Shown piece after piece: positions 23,390 to 34,758 of a DNA stretch of 64,000 bases (positions within the stretch are counted from its first letter, which is position 1; each line of letters opens with the position of its first letter). The notes under the pieces were generated by a model. That model had not been told where the DNA came from. It saw nothing but the letters and a program-made list of their open reading frames with translations, and made no database searches. Position numbers and translations under genes: made by a program. Location: positions 1 through 64,000 of the forward strand of contig SAUG01000058.1 of assembly GCA_011316305.1 (NCBI GenBank), written 5' to 3'. This DNA comes from Rusavskia elegans. Taxonomy: Eukaryota > Ascomycota > Lecanoromycetes > Teloschistales > Teloschistaceae.

Positions 23390-24600
23390 ATGCTCTTTCC
23401 AACTCTCTTGTCGGCAGGTTTTGCGTTGACCACTAACGCTTTCCTCCTCCCGCCTGAGGCTGCCCGCACCTTCGAGGCGGCAAAGAACAACATCGCACCG
23501 AACGCCGTCGATCCACTGTCTCGTTCCATCACTCTCGACTGCTCAGACTGTCCTTATGCACTTGAAAGCCAGCGGAACGGTCTCCACGAATGGACCAACT
23601 CTGTTAAGAGCGACCTCCAACTACGATTCACTTCCGAGGATAATAAGCTCAAGCTCAATGGCGTGCCCTTCTATCTCATCGCTCCACCCTTCACCCCAGC
23701 GCCACTTGCTGCTAAGCAGATCAAAAAAGATGACGAGGAGAAGGCTGGAGGCTACACTGGAGATTTGAGACTCAGCTATAGCCTTGAAATTGACAATGAG
23801 AAGAAGCATTTCCCTGTCCCAGGGCAGGAAGCCATCTTGAGTGAGATGACCTTGAGTATCATGGGTTTGGACAACGAGCTCATCCACGTGGATGATATCA
23901 AGATCAAGGCCCTCAGCATCCCAAATTCGGCTAACGCTCAACATGAGGTGAGTTCACCGACGCGAAGTTGTAGATTCCAGACATAGACTGACCCGAGACC
24001 TAGTTGATCATCGTCTCTGTCGATACCCAGCCTACTGACAACAGTGACGCACAATGCGGTACCATCATCTGCCGAGTCATGCACAAATTCAAGGGCGCGG
24101 TACGCAAAGCTCAAGCACATGCAAAGACAGCAGCCCACAAAGTCAAATGCTTCTGCGTCAAATGCATCCATAACCTGGGGCTTGCTCCTCAACATCACCG
24201 GTTCCGCCCCACTCACTCTCGTTATCGCCCAGCCGCCTCCGGACAAGCTGGAAATCCATCTCATCTCCCCACCCACCATGTTATGCGACCTGGACAATTC
24301 AAGGCACATCACCACAGCCAATTCCCCCATCCTCGCCCATGGGTCCAGACCTTCGCCCGAGCCACCAAGCAGTTCTTCTCCTTCGTGCTGCTCCCAATCA
24401 TCGTCGGTGTCGTCTTTGGTATCGCGGCTAGCGCCATTGGAATGTTAGTTGGTCAGCTTATCGTCGCCGTGTGGCTGCGACTTCGACGTAACAACAGCCA
24501 CAGTGTCTCGTATGAGCCTGTTGAAACCGAGGAGAAGGAAGGCCTTCCCAAGTACGAAGATTTGGATGGCAGCCAAACAGTGACGGACGAGAAGGTTTAA
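23390..24600 (+). CDS. Secretory-pathway membrane protein of DUF7728 type
   Basis: Exons 23390-23947 and 24004-24600 (384 aa); a 56 bp intron (GTGAGT...CCTAG), phase 0. MLFPTLLSAGFALTTNAFLLPP is a signal peptide. The luminal part has SITLDCSDCPYALE (CxxC pair), LKLNGVPFYLIAPP and LRLSYSLEIDNEKK. A His/Pro-rich stretch follows, then one membrane span (FFSFVLLPIIVGVVFGIAA and continuing GMLVGQLIVAVWL, about residues 318-350) and a short acidic cytosolic tail. I recognise the N-terminal block as the fungal family DUF7728 (name from memory). No function is known. A Lys/Cys/His-rich insert (KVKCFCVKCIHNL) could be a metal site, which is inference. Confidence 0.75.
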
Positions 24601-25201
24601 GGAAAAGGTTCATACATCGGGCAGCGACATAAGGGATTGGGGGACTGGACGGCCATTCATGTGTCTATGCATCCAAAGGGCTTCGAGGTGGCCAGTGGCT
24701 TTTCCCTAAACGGGTTACATATTATTGTTCCACAATGGTCTTGGGTGGAACTTTAGGCGTGCTGGGGTTGGCGTGTTTCCTTATACATTGTACACCATTA
24801 GATTGACATCAATGAACATCACTACTGAACCATTTGTGCGGTTGACATGAAGTGTCATCTACGAGTATTTTGGCATTTGAGATCAGCTGTCACCCCTGGT
24901 GCCCCGGAAGGATTTCCTAGGCTGCATGAAACACGGAGTATATTCCGCTACTCGTGCTCTCGTGTTGTCCACGCGAAATACCTTGGCCATGACGTCGGGC
25001 CGGAAATTGCACAAGCGGCAAGCTTGCTCAGTTCCCTGTTCATGGCGAATCCGGTGCTCTGTGCCAACAGCAAGTCAGCAACAGCCATTGAGGGTGCTTG
25101 TGTCGAGGTATATTCTGTCAGATGAATACGCTCGTCCAGAGCTTTTCAACCACCAAACAACCAATTCAAATGAAGCACCTCTAAACATTACATCTTGAGG
25201 C
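24601..25201. other. Intergenic, 0.6 kb
   Basis: Presumed terminator of the DUF7728-like gene and promoter of the second TBC gene; nothing specific seen. Confidence 0.5.
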
Positions 25202-25279
25202 ATGTCCGACTTCAAGCGACAACCGAGATATACTGCTGGATCAAAAGTTGCATGGCATTCGTCTTCGTTTAGTCCGTAG
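25202..25279 (+). promoter_or_regulatory. Upstream ORF (25 codons) ending one base before the main start codon
   Basis: ATG at 25202 opens a frame whose TAG (25277-25279) is one base before the ATG of the TBC gene at 25281. A second, 6-codon frame (ATG 25252, TAG 25270-25272) lies inside it. If transcription starts upstream of 25202, translation of the TBC protein would depend on leaky scanning or reinitiation. Transcript start is not known. Confidence 0.4.
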
Positions 25280-25280
25280 G

Positions 25281-27684
25281 ATGGGCTTCGAAGTAGTCCC
25301 AAACAAGACCGAACTCAATAGCTACGACGCGCCACAAAACGCTGTTCAACGACCACTGAAGAAAAAGAAAAGCCTCACACGCCTATTCATTACGTCCAGT
25401 TCTTCGTCGAGATCTCGACCACCCTCTGTTGACGAGGAAGATATCCCATCAACACCAGATATACCCGAACGGTACCTGTCCAGCTCTCGAAAAGCTTCCA
25501 ATTGCGAATCGCCCTCGGCAACAAGCTATGGAAAATTGCAATCAGTACAACCGGTACTTAAAGACGTCACGAATACAGGTGTTATCTCAGATAACAGACC
25601 TGATGCTCGTATTCACAGCTTCAGAGGGATCCTCAAGCAAAGGCCAAAGATAGCACAAGCCCAAGGGAACGTTAGTGATTGTGACGGCACTGTTTCACCC
25701 ACCTCTCAAAGCACAACACGCTCTCGTAAATCCAGCATCTCTTACAAACCCAAGAAAGAGATATCTACAGTGCAACACCCCTCAATCATCCCACAGGTGA
25801 GAAAGGTTTCTGATGGTTGCATAAAAACAACGAATGTCTCGTCGCCTCGTCATCGCATTCGAGTGGCATCGGCGGCTTCACTCAGCATCAAGGATCTGAA
25901 AACCATTGATCACATCCCTCAAAGGCCGTCAACATCTGGAGGGGAACGAGGTTGGATTGGTCGAAATACAGGCTCTGGGGTGGAGGATTTCCCAGGTTTG
26001 AATCTCGCTCCCTTGGTCGCACCGTCCCCAATCAACGATCAAGATATCCGGGCAAGTTTCCGATCAGCAATGACCACAGCATCGAGTATCCTGGAACCTA
26101 GCACGGCCCGAAGCAGCGTGTTGACAAAGGAAAGCGACACAACCATCGACTCTCCCCCAAAAGATCTCGAAGATGAAGGTATGACTGTTGATGAGGCAAT
26201 TGGCATGTATGAGAATGGCTTCATAGACGACGACTCGGATCACGATGTTCGCAGAGGCTCCTCGACCAACGAGGAGGAACGACGGCGATCGGAAAGGATT
26301 GCAGAAGCAATCAACGATACTATAGGTCCGCTCACTCAGACTGTAGGATTGCCGCCCACGTCGAGCTCTCTTGGATCAGATGTTGAACCAGCTACTGCTC
26401 TACCTGGTTCCGCCTTGAGGGAAGTGGCTCCAAGGGTACCGTCTATCATGCCACCAACGGTCACGCGCGATCAGTATGGCTTTTGGAAAGGCAATCGATA
26501 TATCGATGTAAAACACTTTGATACCTGGGAGAAGTTATATGCACCAGATCAGTTCCGCCGGGCTAAAAAGTGGTTGTGAGTGACCATCTTGACAGAAACT
26601 TGTCAACTCCGTGCTGACAGCCGTCCATAGTACGTACATGCGTGAACAAGGCTGTGCTACTCATTTTCCTGACCAGTTCCCCGACCGATCACCAAAGACT
26701 CTTCGATACGTCCGTAAAGGGATCCCTCCCGCATGGCGTGGAGCCGCGTGGTTCTACTATTCTGGAGGTGCAAGACTGGTCCAAGAGAATCCTCGAACAT
26801 ACTCATCCCTCTTATCACGATGCAAGACTTCCGAACCGAGCTCCAATGACATTGAGTCTATCGAACGAGACCTACATCGTACCTTTCCCGATAACATCCA
26901 CTTCAAGCCAGACCAGCCCGCACATCACGGTTCCGAAACGCCCCTGTTATCCTCACTCCGTAGGCTTCTCCAAGCTTTTGCCATCCATCGGCCACAGATC
27001 GGCTACTGTCAGTCCTTGAACTTCCTCGCTGGACTTCTTCTGCTCTTCCTGCCCGAAGAAAAGGCATTTTGGATGCTCCACATCATCACAACCGAGCATC
27101 TCCCGGGAACGCACGAGATCAGCCTCGAAGGTGCCAACGTCGACCTTTGGGTATTGATGCTTGCGCTCAAAGAAAGCAATCCCAGTATCTGGGCTAAAGT
27201 GGGTGATGGTGACCAAGACTCCACAGCTCGAGTCCCACCTATCGGTCTTTGTACGACCAGCTGGTTCATGTCCATGTTCATTGGGACATTGCCGATTGAG
27301 TCTGTGCTACGGGTTTGGGATGTGGTTTTCTATGAAGGCAGCAAGATGCTATTTCGCATTGCATTGGCAATTTTCAAGGTGGGAGAGCAGCGGATCAAAG
27401 ACGTGAACGATTCGACGGAATTGTTCCAAGTAGTGCAGACTTTACCAAGGGGTATGTTAGATATTGGCGTTCTCATGGCGATGTCTTGCCGCCGGAGCGG
27501 GATCAGCCAGGAATGGATCACCAAGAAGCGAAAAGAGAGGCGGGCGTGGTACGCGAAAGAGAGAGCTAGAGTAGCCGGTGCTGCAACGCCTATTGACAGG
27601 GGAGACAGTCCATCTGCATCTGAATCGCCAAACCTCAGTCGAGCGAACTCCACATGGAGACGGCGAGTGGGACGGGTAAGGTAG
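25281..27684 (+). CDS. TBC-domain Rab GTPase-activating protein (Gyp3/Msb3-like)
   Basis: Exons 25281-26575 and 26631-27684 (782 aa); a 55 bp intron, phase 2. Residues 1-430 are Ser/Arg-rich and disordered, ending in RDQYGFWKGNRYIDVKHFDTWEKLY. The catalytic part starts with RYVRKGIPPAWRGAAWFYYSGG, followed by the arginine finger DLHRTFPDN (Arg ~515) and the glutamine finger GYCQSLNFLAG (Gln ~559), then TTSWFMSMFIGTLP and RVWDVVFYEGSKMLFRIALAIF, all standard TBC motifs. The layout resembles Msb3/Gyp3 proteins that act on exocytic and endocytic Rabs. Start is the first in-frame ATG after two short upstream ORFs; an upstream exon cannot be excluded. It is not a close copy of the TBC gene at the left edge. 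Confidence 0.88.
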
Positions 27685-28269
27685 AGGGGAGCATCTGGTT
27701 GTGCATCGAGTTACCGGTGACCTGAGACGGCGCTGTCGAAGTCATGTACATTTTGCAGCTGCGGCTGTCTTGGAGGAGTTTGGATATATATGATACCATG
27801 GAACATACACGAGGTAATGTAGCTTACATGGAATTTGACAAGATAGAAGATTCATGAGAGTGATTGTTGAGCAACGGTATTATATTTCTTTTTGCTTTGC
27901 ATCATAATACAAAGACAGTACGGATAAGGCATCAGAGTTGAGAGATGAGGACTAACCACTTCTAGAATTTCGTCAGGACGAGCGCCGGGAGGAACAGATG
28001 GCTTGCAGGAGTGCGTGATCCTTTGAGGCACACTTTTCCAAGCTTTTCCAAGTATAGCCCATATTGCTCCTACATCAACCACTTCATGTACATCTTTTCA
28101 TGTTCATGATGATATTATCCGATGGTCAAGCAGGGGAATGTGACGTACATTGTCATTGCGCAAGGTTCCGTCCGGGGTTGATTCCGCAACAAGGATAATT
28201 CGTCCGAACCTTCGCAAATGATTGCCCCTCGGCAGCATTTGCCTCGAATCCTTCTGAAATGTTCTGACC
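27685..28269. other. Intergenic, 585 bp
   Basis: Between two plus-strand genes. No motif, repeat or RNA gene recognised. Confidence 0.5.
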
Positions 28270-29763
28270 ATGCCTTCGGCGCTGTCATTGCTCAGCACGT
28301 ACGCTGAGAAGGCTAATATCAATCCAGCTCCGAGCGACAATGACTACAGGAAAGCTTTGCAAGACACCAGCTGGGCTGATGTACGACGCACTTCTTTTTC
28401 CTCTCATCTCGACCCTGATGGCTGACCAGCACAGGGTCTTCGGGGCATTGCAGCTGTATTCGTCATGTTCAGCCATATGACCATGGCTTTTGCTCGATGG
28501 ATTGTCATTCCCAGTTATGGCAAGAATGGCCCCGCCCATCTCATGCAACGACCGGTCTTTCGTCTCGTTGCACAAGGTGCCGCTTGGGTCGCCGTGTTCA
28601 TCATCCTCTCCGGTTTCGTGAACTCCTTGAAAGCGGTCAAGCTTGCAAGAGCTGGCCGGATCGAACCCGCCCTCTCGAACCTAGCCACCAGCTCCTTTAG
28701 ACGATCCTTTCGTCTGGTCCTTCCAGCAACCGCCGCCACGATCTTGAGCTGGTTCATCACCCAGACTGGGGCATACGATACCGCAAAGAAGTCCAATGCG
28801 TATTGGCTTTATACCACAAGCCCCAATCCTAGCTCGTCCTGGGGAACTGCCGTCGAAGATCTGGTACACGCGATCCGGACCACCTGGACATACAACCCAG
28901 AAAATCCTTATGATCAACCGCAATGGGCTCTTCTCTACCTCCTTCAAGGCTCCATGTTTGTTTTCACCGCTTTGCTTGTGACGATCAACCTCGCGCCAAG
29001 ATGGCGTATCTTGACCATCATGTTGTTGTACTTTTGGTCCTGGAATTGGGGGATCAAGCTCGGGGATCGTAAGCATTCTCCAACCCCTTGGCAGGTTCGA
29101 TGAGACGCTCTTCGCTAATCCTGGAGGTTAGCTATGGTTGGCGCCAACGTTTTCACTGGTATCATCCTTGCCGAGCTCAATCACTCCGAGTACCCTCTTC
29201 GATTCGCCAGATTCTCACCTTTCTTCGCCCCTCCGCTCGTTGCCTGCGCACTCGTATTCATGTCGTTTCCTTCGCAGTTTCAAGATTGGGTTCCTTGGTC
29301 TGATCTTCTGCTACGGTGGTACTGGAGGATAGCACCCCAAAACGCGGAGCTGATGCGGTTCTGGCCCACTCTTGGTGCCCAGATCCTCACGTTCACCGTC
29401 GTCATGTCACCACATCTCCGCCGGGCCCTGAGCCATCGATGGCTCCTCTGGCTTGGCAAAATCAGTTTTCCCTTGTATCTGCTTCACGGCTCTTTCATGC
29501 GAAGTATACTGGCGTGGCTGCTTTTTGCTCGGGCGAAGCTTACGGAGATTGAAGAAGAAGGCCACAAGTACATGCGTTATCCGCTGCCAGGAGCCCCTAC
29601 CTTTCTGGTGGTGATGCCAATCTTTTTGCTCATCCTGTTCACGGCGACACATTTTTGGGCCACCAAAGTTGAGCCGCACTTTGGGACGATAACGAAAACG
29701 GCCGAAGATATTATGTTTGTAGGAGGTGACAAGATTCCGACTCTACCTGTCAGGAAGGATTAA
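28270..29763 (+). CDS. Acyltransferase-3 family multispanning membrane protein
   Basis: Exons 28270-28380, 28435-29068 and 29132-29763 (458 aa); introns 54 and 63 bp. The first intron separates DTSWAD from GLRGIAAVFVMFSHM, the hallmark of membrane acyltransferases of the acyltransferase_3/OafA-NodX type (GLRGIAA plus a His in the first helix). FRLVLPATAATILSWF, then PQWALLYLLQGSMFVFTALL (the WxLxxExxF-like segment), several hydrophobic helices, and LGKISFPLYLLHGSFMR (the YLxH region) follow the family order. Expected role: transfer of an acyl group from acyl-CoA to a cell-surface or secondary metabolite substrate across a membrane. Substrate unknown. No biosynthetic cluster surrounds it. Confidence 0.85.
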
Positions 29764-29939
29764 TTGAAATGTGTTTTTCTGCTCGGCACTCAATGGGTAT
29801 GGATCACATGGGAGGTGGAGTAGTACATTCAACCGGATGGGTACCTGCACGAACGAGCTATGATTACCCCTGTATATACTAGGGCATCGCAATCGTCTAT
29901 ATTGTATTTTCGAGGATCTTCGTGGAGTACTCGGTGTGG
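29764..29939. other. 3' flank of the acyltransferase gene
   Basis: Short intergenic stretch up to a palindromic element; nothing specific. Confidence 0.4.
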
Positions 29940-30163
29940 TTTTACAAGAGTGACCAGGCGGCGTGGCATTTGTAAGGCAGCTCTTCCGAAAAGATATCGT
30001 TCCTCATAATTGATAGTCGATACCTCGAAGTAGGATCTCGTGTTATTACTATACAGCTGCTGGATACACAGGTTGCAGCGTAGAGTAATCGTAGTATATG
30101 ATGTAGCAGTACTTGAAGGCCAAGATTCCTGACTTGGAGGGCCGCCTGGTCACTCCGGTAAAA
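29940..30163. repeat. 224 bp segment bounded by 23 bp inverted repeats (MITE-like)
   Basis: 29940-29962 reads TTTTAC, two bases, then GAGTGACCAGGCGGC; 30141-30163 is its reverse complement with only the two middle bases different. The interior has no frame. It may be a small inverted-repeat transposon or a transcript hairpin. I found no clear target-site duplication outside it, so mobile origin is unproven. It lies in the gap between the acyltransferase and the kinesin gene. Confidence 0.55.
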
Positions 30164-30416
30164 TCATACTGTACTTGTTAATTATCTTCCCAATATCTGC
30201 ATCTCTCAGCTCCTCATATCGAAAGGTCGGTACGAGTACAAAGTTCTAACTGGACGGTGCTATTAGAAGGGGGTAGTCAAAGCGCCTAGACTGCCATAGC
30301 AACGGGCAAGTCAACATGTTTTGTCCTCACCAACTTCGTGATCGAGAGATCGCAAGACTAGATCACAGGTGTGGCATCGATCCATCAGATCCGTTGCAAT
30401 TCGCAGAACCACCATC

Positions 30417-33110
30417 ATGGAGCACCCAGCAAGGCCATCCTCTGCATCGCTGTTCCAGGTGTATCTCCGGCTACGACCACCGCCATCCCCTTTGGTCCAG
30501 TTGACACCACAATCTCTCTATCCATCACTTCCACCACCAGAACGCTATTTGACCGTGGAACCTCCGCTCCAGGATGCCCAAGATAATCTACCCACACACA
30601 TAACCATACACCCACCAAGCGACTCCAGAAAGCGCGCTGTGGAGAAGTTTGCTTTTACGAAAGTCTTCCAAGAGGAGGCCGCTCAATTGGACATATTCAA
30701 GGGGACCGGTGTGATACCGTTAGTGGAGGGAGTCTTAGGAGAGAGTCGAGATGGCCTACTGGCTACACTTGGTGTCACCGGGTCCGGGAAGGTCAAAAGC
30801 TCCGCTCGAGAATCGCTATCGGACGAAAGTCTAACAACTCGATAGAGCCACACAATCTTGGGGTCCAAGTCCCAGCGCGGGCTCACACAGCTTTCTCTAG
30901 ATCTGGTATTTCGCTCTCTGGGCCAGCAAACCCTTCATCCGAACAGTAGCGTCTCCTTGGTCGCCTCGCTCACCGCGGGCGATGCTTGCGAAGCCCAAAT
31001 CCTTTCCGCAACTGAGTTCCTGGATGGTGTATACGGGGATGCTCCCCAGGAACGACCTAATTCTCGTGCTCCGACTCCTATGACGGTAGGCCACGATTCT
31101 CATCCAAGATCTCAGATCACTGGTCCGAAGAGCCAATGGGCCATTCTGAGCTTAAGCCCAGGGTCTTTGGCCGCAGGACAAAACAGAAAACGCTCCAGCG
31201 TCAAACCTGCAGTCCAAGAAAAACGCATGCAGACTGCAGAGCCAACCCCCAATGAAGCACAAGACATCCCATTTAAGCTTCCCTTTGGGAATACTCCCCG
31301 AGTCACGAGAAAGCAAGCTAAATTACGCTTTGGTAACACTATACAGGATGCTACATTTGTTCCAACCCTACCGAAGCGCCATATCCCTCAACGTCCATCC
31401 GTCCTACCTCGATTCCCAGACATAACAGATGTTTCTGTTTCGACCGACGCACATGCTGAATATGCCATAGTGGTGTCTATGTACGAGGTATACAACGACC
31501 GCATTTTTGATCTGCTGTCTCATCCCCACAACCTCAAGCACCTTCGACGGAGGCCCCTCCTCTTCAAACCCACCGAAGCATCGCCCGATCGGAAAGTAGT
31601 CGCTGGGCTGCGCAAGATTGTATGCGGAAGCTACGAAGAAGCACTGATGGTTCTGGAAACAGGGCTAATGGAACGAAGAGTTGCGGGTACTGGGAGCAAC
31701 AGCGTGAGTTCGCGAAGTCATGGGTTCTTCTGTGTCGAAGTCAGGAAACGCCGGAGAGGAGGCATGTCAACCGCCTGGAGCGGTGCGCAGCTTACTGTCG
31801 TTGATTTGGCAGGTCAGTGGATAATCCAAGCATCTGACAACATTTTCTCGATCGCTAAAATTTATGGCTAGGCTCGGAGCGAGCTCGGAATGCAAAGACG
31901 GCTGGCGCAACGCTTGCAGAGGCCGGTAAAATCAATGAAAGCTTGATGTATCTGGGCCAGTGTCTGCAAATGCAGAGCGATAGCACAAAGGTATACTTCC
32001 CGTCAAGCAGCGATGGGATTTGGACAGAGACATTGATCTTCTAACCAGCCAACCCTTGTTCCGTTCCGGCAATGCAAGTTGACAGAGCTTCTCTTCTCCA
32101 ATTCCTTTCCATCATCTCACCATCCAGCAACGCAAATGGCATCATATCACCGGAATCCCCAAAAGGCCGTCATGATAGTCACTGCGGACCCCTTGGGTGA
32201 CTTCAATGCCACTAGTCAAATTCTCCGCTACTCGGCTCTTGCCCGAGAAGTGACAGTGCCAAGGATACCGTCGGTATCGAGTACGATTCTTGCTGGTTCC
32301 ATTGCCTGCTCCGGGACGCACAAAGCAGAGGCTTGCGGACGGACTTCGCCAACAGCAACTCACACCGACGAAGCTGTGGTCGAAATGGCTTTCTCCGAAA
32401 TTGCAAGATTGAGTGAAGAAGTAGAGATCTTGGGAGTCAAATTGGGCGAAGAAGAAGGGAGGCGGAGAGAAGCAGAAGAAGGATGGCAAAGGGCAGAAGA
32501 TCGAGCGGAGGACATTGAGAGGGAAGTGCGGGAGGAATGCTGGGAAGAGATGGAGAGGAGGATGGGAGAGGAAAGGAGACGATGGTTGGGTGCTTGGGGA
32601 GAAGAAGTACTTTAGACTGCTCTTCCTCACAGGTTCCAGTGCGTCGCTAACTCTTGCATAGGCCGACCGGAACGATGAGCACCTGGATCGGAAACTGGAC
32701 ATTCTCACCGAAGGCATCCAGAGTAAGATGGCCTTGTTGTAGCGAGCAATTGATCTCTCTTGCTAACCTGCGTAGTTTACGAAGATCCAGAAGACCGTGT
32801 CGATCGTGTCGCTGAGCTCGAAAGCGAGAATGAGCAGCTGCGACGGAGATTGGATGCCCTGGAGCGAGAGATCAACTCGAGGTCACCAACCCGATCATCG
32901 AAGAAGCCGCAACAGTTTACTACGCCTCGGAAGACGCTTAGCAGTGGCGACGATGAGCTTGGTACGACTCTCTTCAAGCTGAACGCTATGAGCTTGACGC
33001 CAAAGGAGCCAAAGATGAGTCCGGTTGGGAAGAAGACGCCCAAGATAAGGAAGCTCACCGCGAGGAAATGGGATCTGATGGATGAGAACGAATTGGATGC
33101 TTATACGTAA
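30417..33110 (+). CDS. Kinesin motor protein (kinesin-6-like)
   Basis: Exons 30417-30791, 30846-31812, 31872-31990, 32049-32606, 32662-32722 and 32776-33110 (804 aa); introns 53-59 bp. The motor begins at once (LFQVYLRLRP). P-loop GVTGSGK (residues 119-125) is followed across intron 1 by SHT; switch I is NSVSSRSHG; switch II DLAG is split by intron 2 and continues SERARN; INESLMYLGQCL and VPFRQCKLTELLF complete the motor. A long insertion (about 100 residues, Pro/Ser/Lys-rich) sits before YAIVVSMYEVYNDRIFDLL, as in kinesin-6 (KIF20/KIF23) motors. Then come a heptad coiled coil (EIARLSEEVEILG...) and a short basic tail. Likely a mitotic/cytokinesis motor. At the 3' end, ...TAC/GTAAGT forms a good donor just before the stop at 33110, so a further exon is possible. 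Confidence 0.88.
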
Positions 33111-33586
33111 GTCGTCTGTGTTGATGGCAAGTGCGATTGCCAGAGCTTCGATGAAAGAGAATGCACCTTATGAAAAAGTGGTGCAGCATTGCCAACATGC
33201 ACATCGGGTTGATATTGACTGAGCTCGTTCGACCCAGCTTCGCACCTTCAAGTTTTATTCATGACCGTTATCTCTTCTTGATTCTCCTTTGCCCGCATGA
33301 ACTAGGAAGACGCAGGCACCATGTCCATGATGTGTTTCGTGCTCCACGACGTCTGGGTGTGGTGCGCCATATACACAGATTCATCCATCGGGCCCCTACC
33401 TGAGCCGATAAACAGCTTTTGTACGCTGTTCATCGATGGCAGTATCCAAATCTAGCAAAGCATCGGTATCGGTAGTAGTGTCTTGCACGATGCCTGGGCC
33501 ATCAAGTTCTGCCCGACGCAGTATGACATGGTTTCCGTTCAGGAGATTCGGCAACGGGGCGAGACTATAATCAGCATAGCATTCCG
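33111..33586. other. Intergenic, 476 bp
   Basis: Downstream of the kinesin gene; may hold its last exon if the GTAAGT at 33107 is used. No other feature seen. Confidence 0.4.
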
Positions 33587-34277
33587 ATGCCGCTGTACTC
33601 CTCCTACTGCGTGGAGGCAGTCAGAGTTACGGGATGTATGGGTAAGAGCCCCAAGTGCATGTGTCCTATTGGCAGACGTTTTTGGTTGAACATTTCAGCA
33701 GAGATCCAGAGGTCGCCATCACCTGAAGCATTGCCTATAGCTCCTCTACGCAATAACTATCACCTGCGTAGCGTCACCTTCCCTCGTTCTAAAGCGACGC
33801 AGTCCATCTGGTCCTGGCCGGCAGCCATAGGTCTCCTGAGTGGACGTTCAATCGAGCTGATACAAGGCAACCCAAGGTACAAAGCGTTGAAAGACGCAGA
33901 CCAAGACGAAGTCGCCGAACAAATGCCCTTCCTCCTATCGAAACAAGAAGTAGATAGAAATATCTACAACATACTCCCGTAGGTGACTCCAAGTCCCCTT
34001 TTTCCTAGGGAGCATGTCGCCTGACCTCAGCAGATATGTTGCTCCTAACCGCTCGTCTACTACTGCTCTACCACCATCAGCTCCACCGATTACTCAGAAC
34101 TCCACCGAAGCTACCAGCCAATTCATCAATACCAGTATCACGAAGCCACTAGCCGGTTTGACACTTGAGATGAATGCTACCATCGGTGAGGAGCATCATA
34201 GTGGTCAGGATGATGCAAGTCGTCCAGCGACCAGCGACGGGGAGAGCAACAGCAGGTCATCAGCAGGAGCCATATGA
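33587..34277 (+). CDS. Hypothetical protein (192 aa, three exons)
   Basis: Proposed exons 33587-33641, 33699-33978 and 34034-34277; introns 57 bp (GTAAGA...TTCAG) and 55 bp (GTAGGT...GCAG) join one frame without a stop, which is the main support. I do not recognise a family. The middle part (FPRSKATQSIWSWPAAIGLLSGRS, then LLSKQEVDRNIYNILPYVAPNRSS) looks like folded protein sequence; the C-terminal third is Ser/Thr-rich. The N-terminus is weak: the chosen ATG is simply the first compatible one, and an upstream exon may exist. Confidence 0.4.
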
Positions 34278-34758
34278 AATGGCGGAGAGCAACCATCTAG
34301 CTATCAGTCAAAAGGCTATCTAGAGATGCAGAGAGGATGTCGTTTTGTTGTACAGACGGGAAGGGTCGCAGCTTCCTTGTAAGCCAGAGACAAATTCAGC
34401 AGCTTTCCTTGATGATGTGATGTTCCTTGTCAACAGAGCTCTTCATTAGATCATTCATCATGCATTCATGTGGTTATTATGTCGCTTGCTCCTACCTTCA
34501 TTGATTTTTCTTCTCGCGTTTGGTATTCTCCAATTGACCAACCACGCATGCTGATATTCTGCATTGTATACAAAGCTCTACAAAGCAAGACTCACTGTTA
34601 TCCATCACACGACTCTCCTTCCCAACATCCATCCATCACTACGGCCGAGCACGAACATCTTACGGATAGCCATCCGCCGTCATACGCCCACCTCAGTTCC
34701 TCGACCATCCAAGAAGCCCCGTACACGTGCTCATCGGACCAGACACCATCCGACCTTC
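34278..34758. other. Intergenic, 481 bp
   Basis: Pyrimidine-rich run into the next gene; probable promoter. Nothing else seen. Confidence 0.4.
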
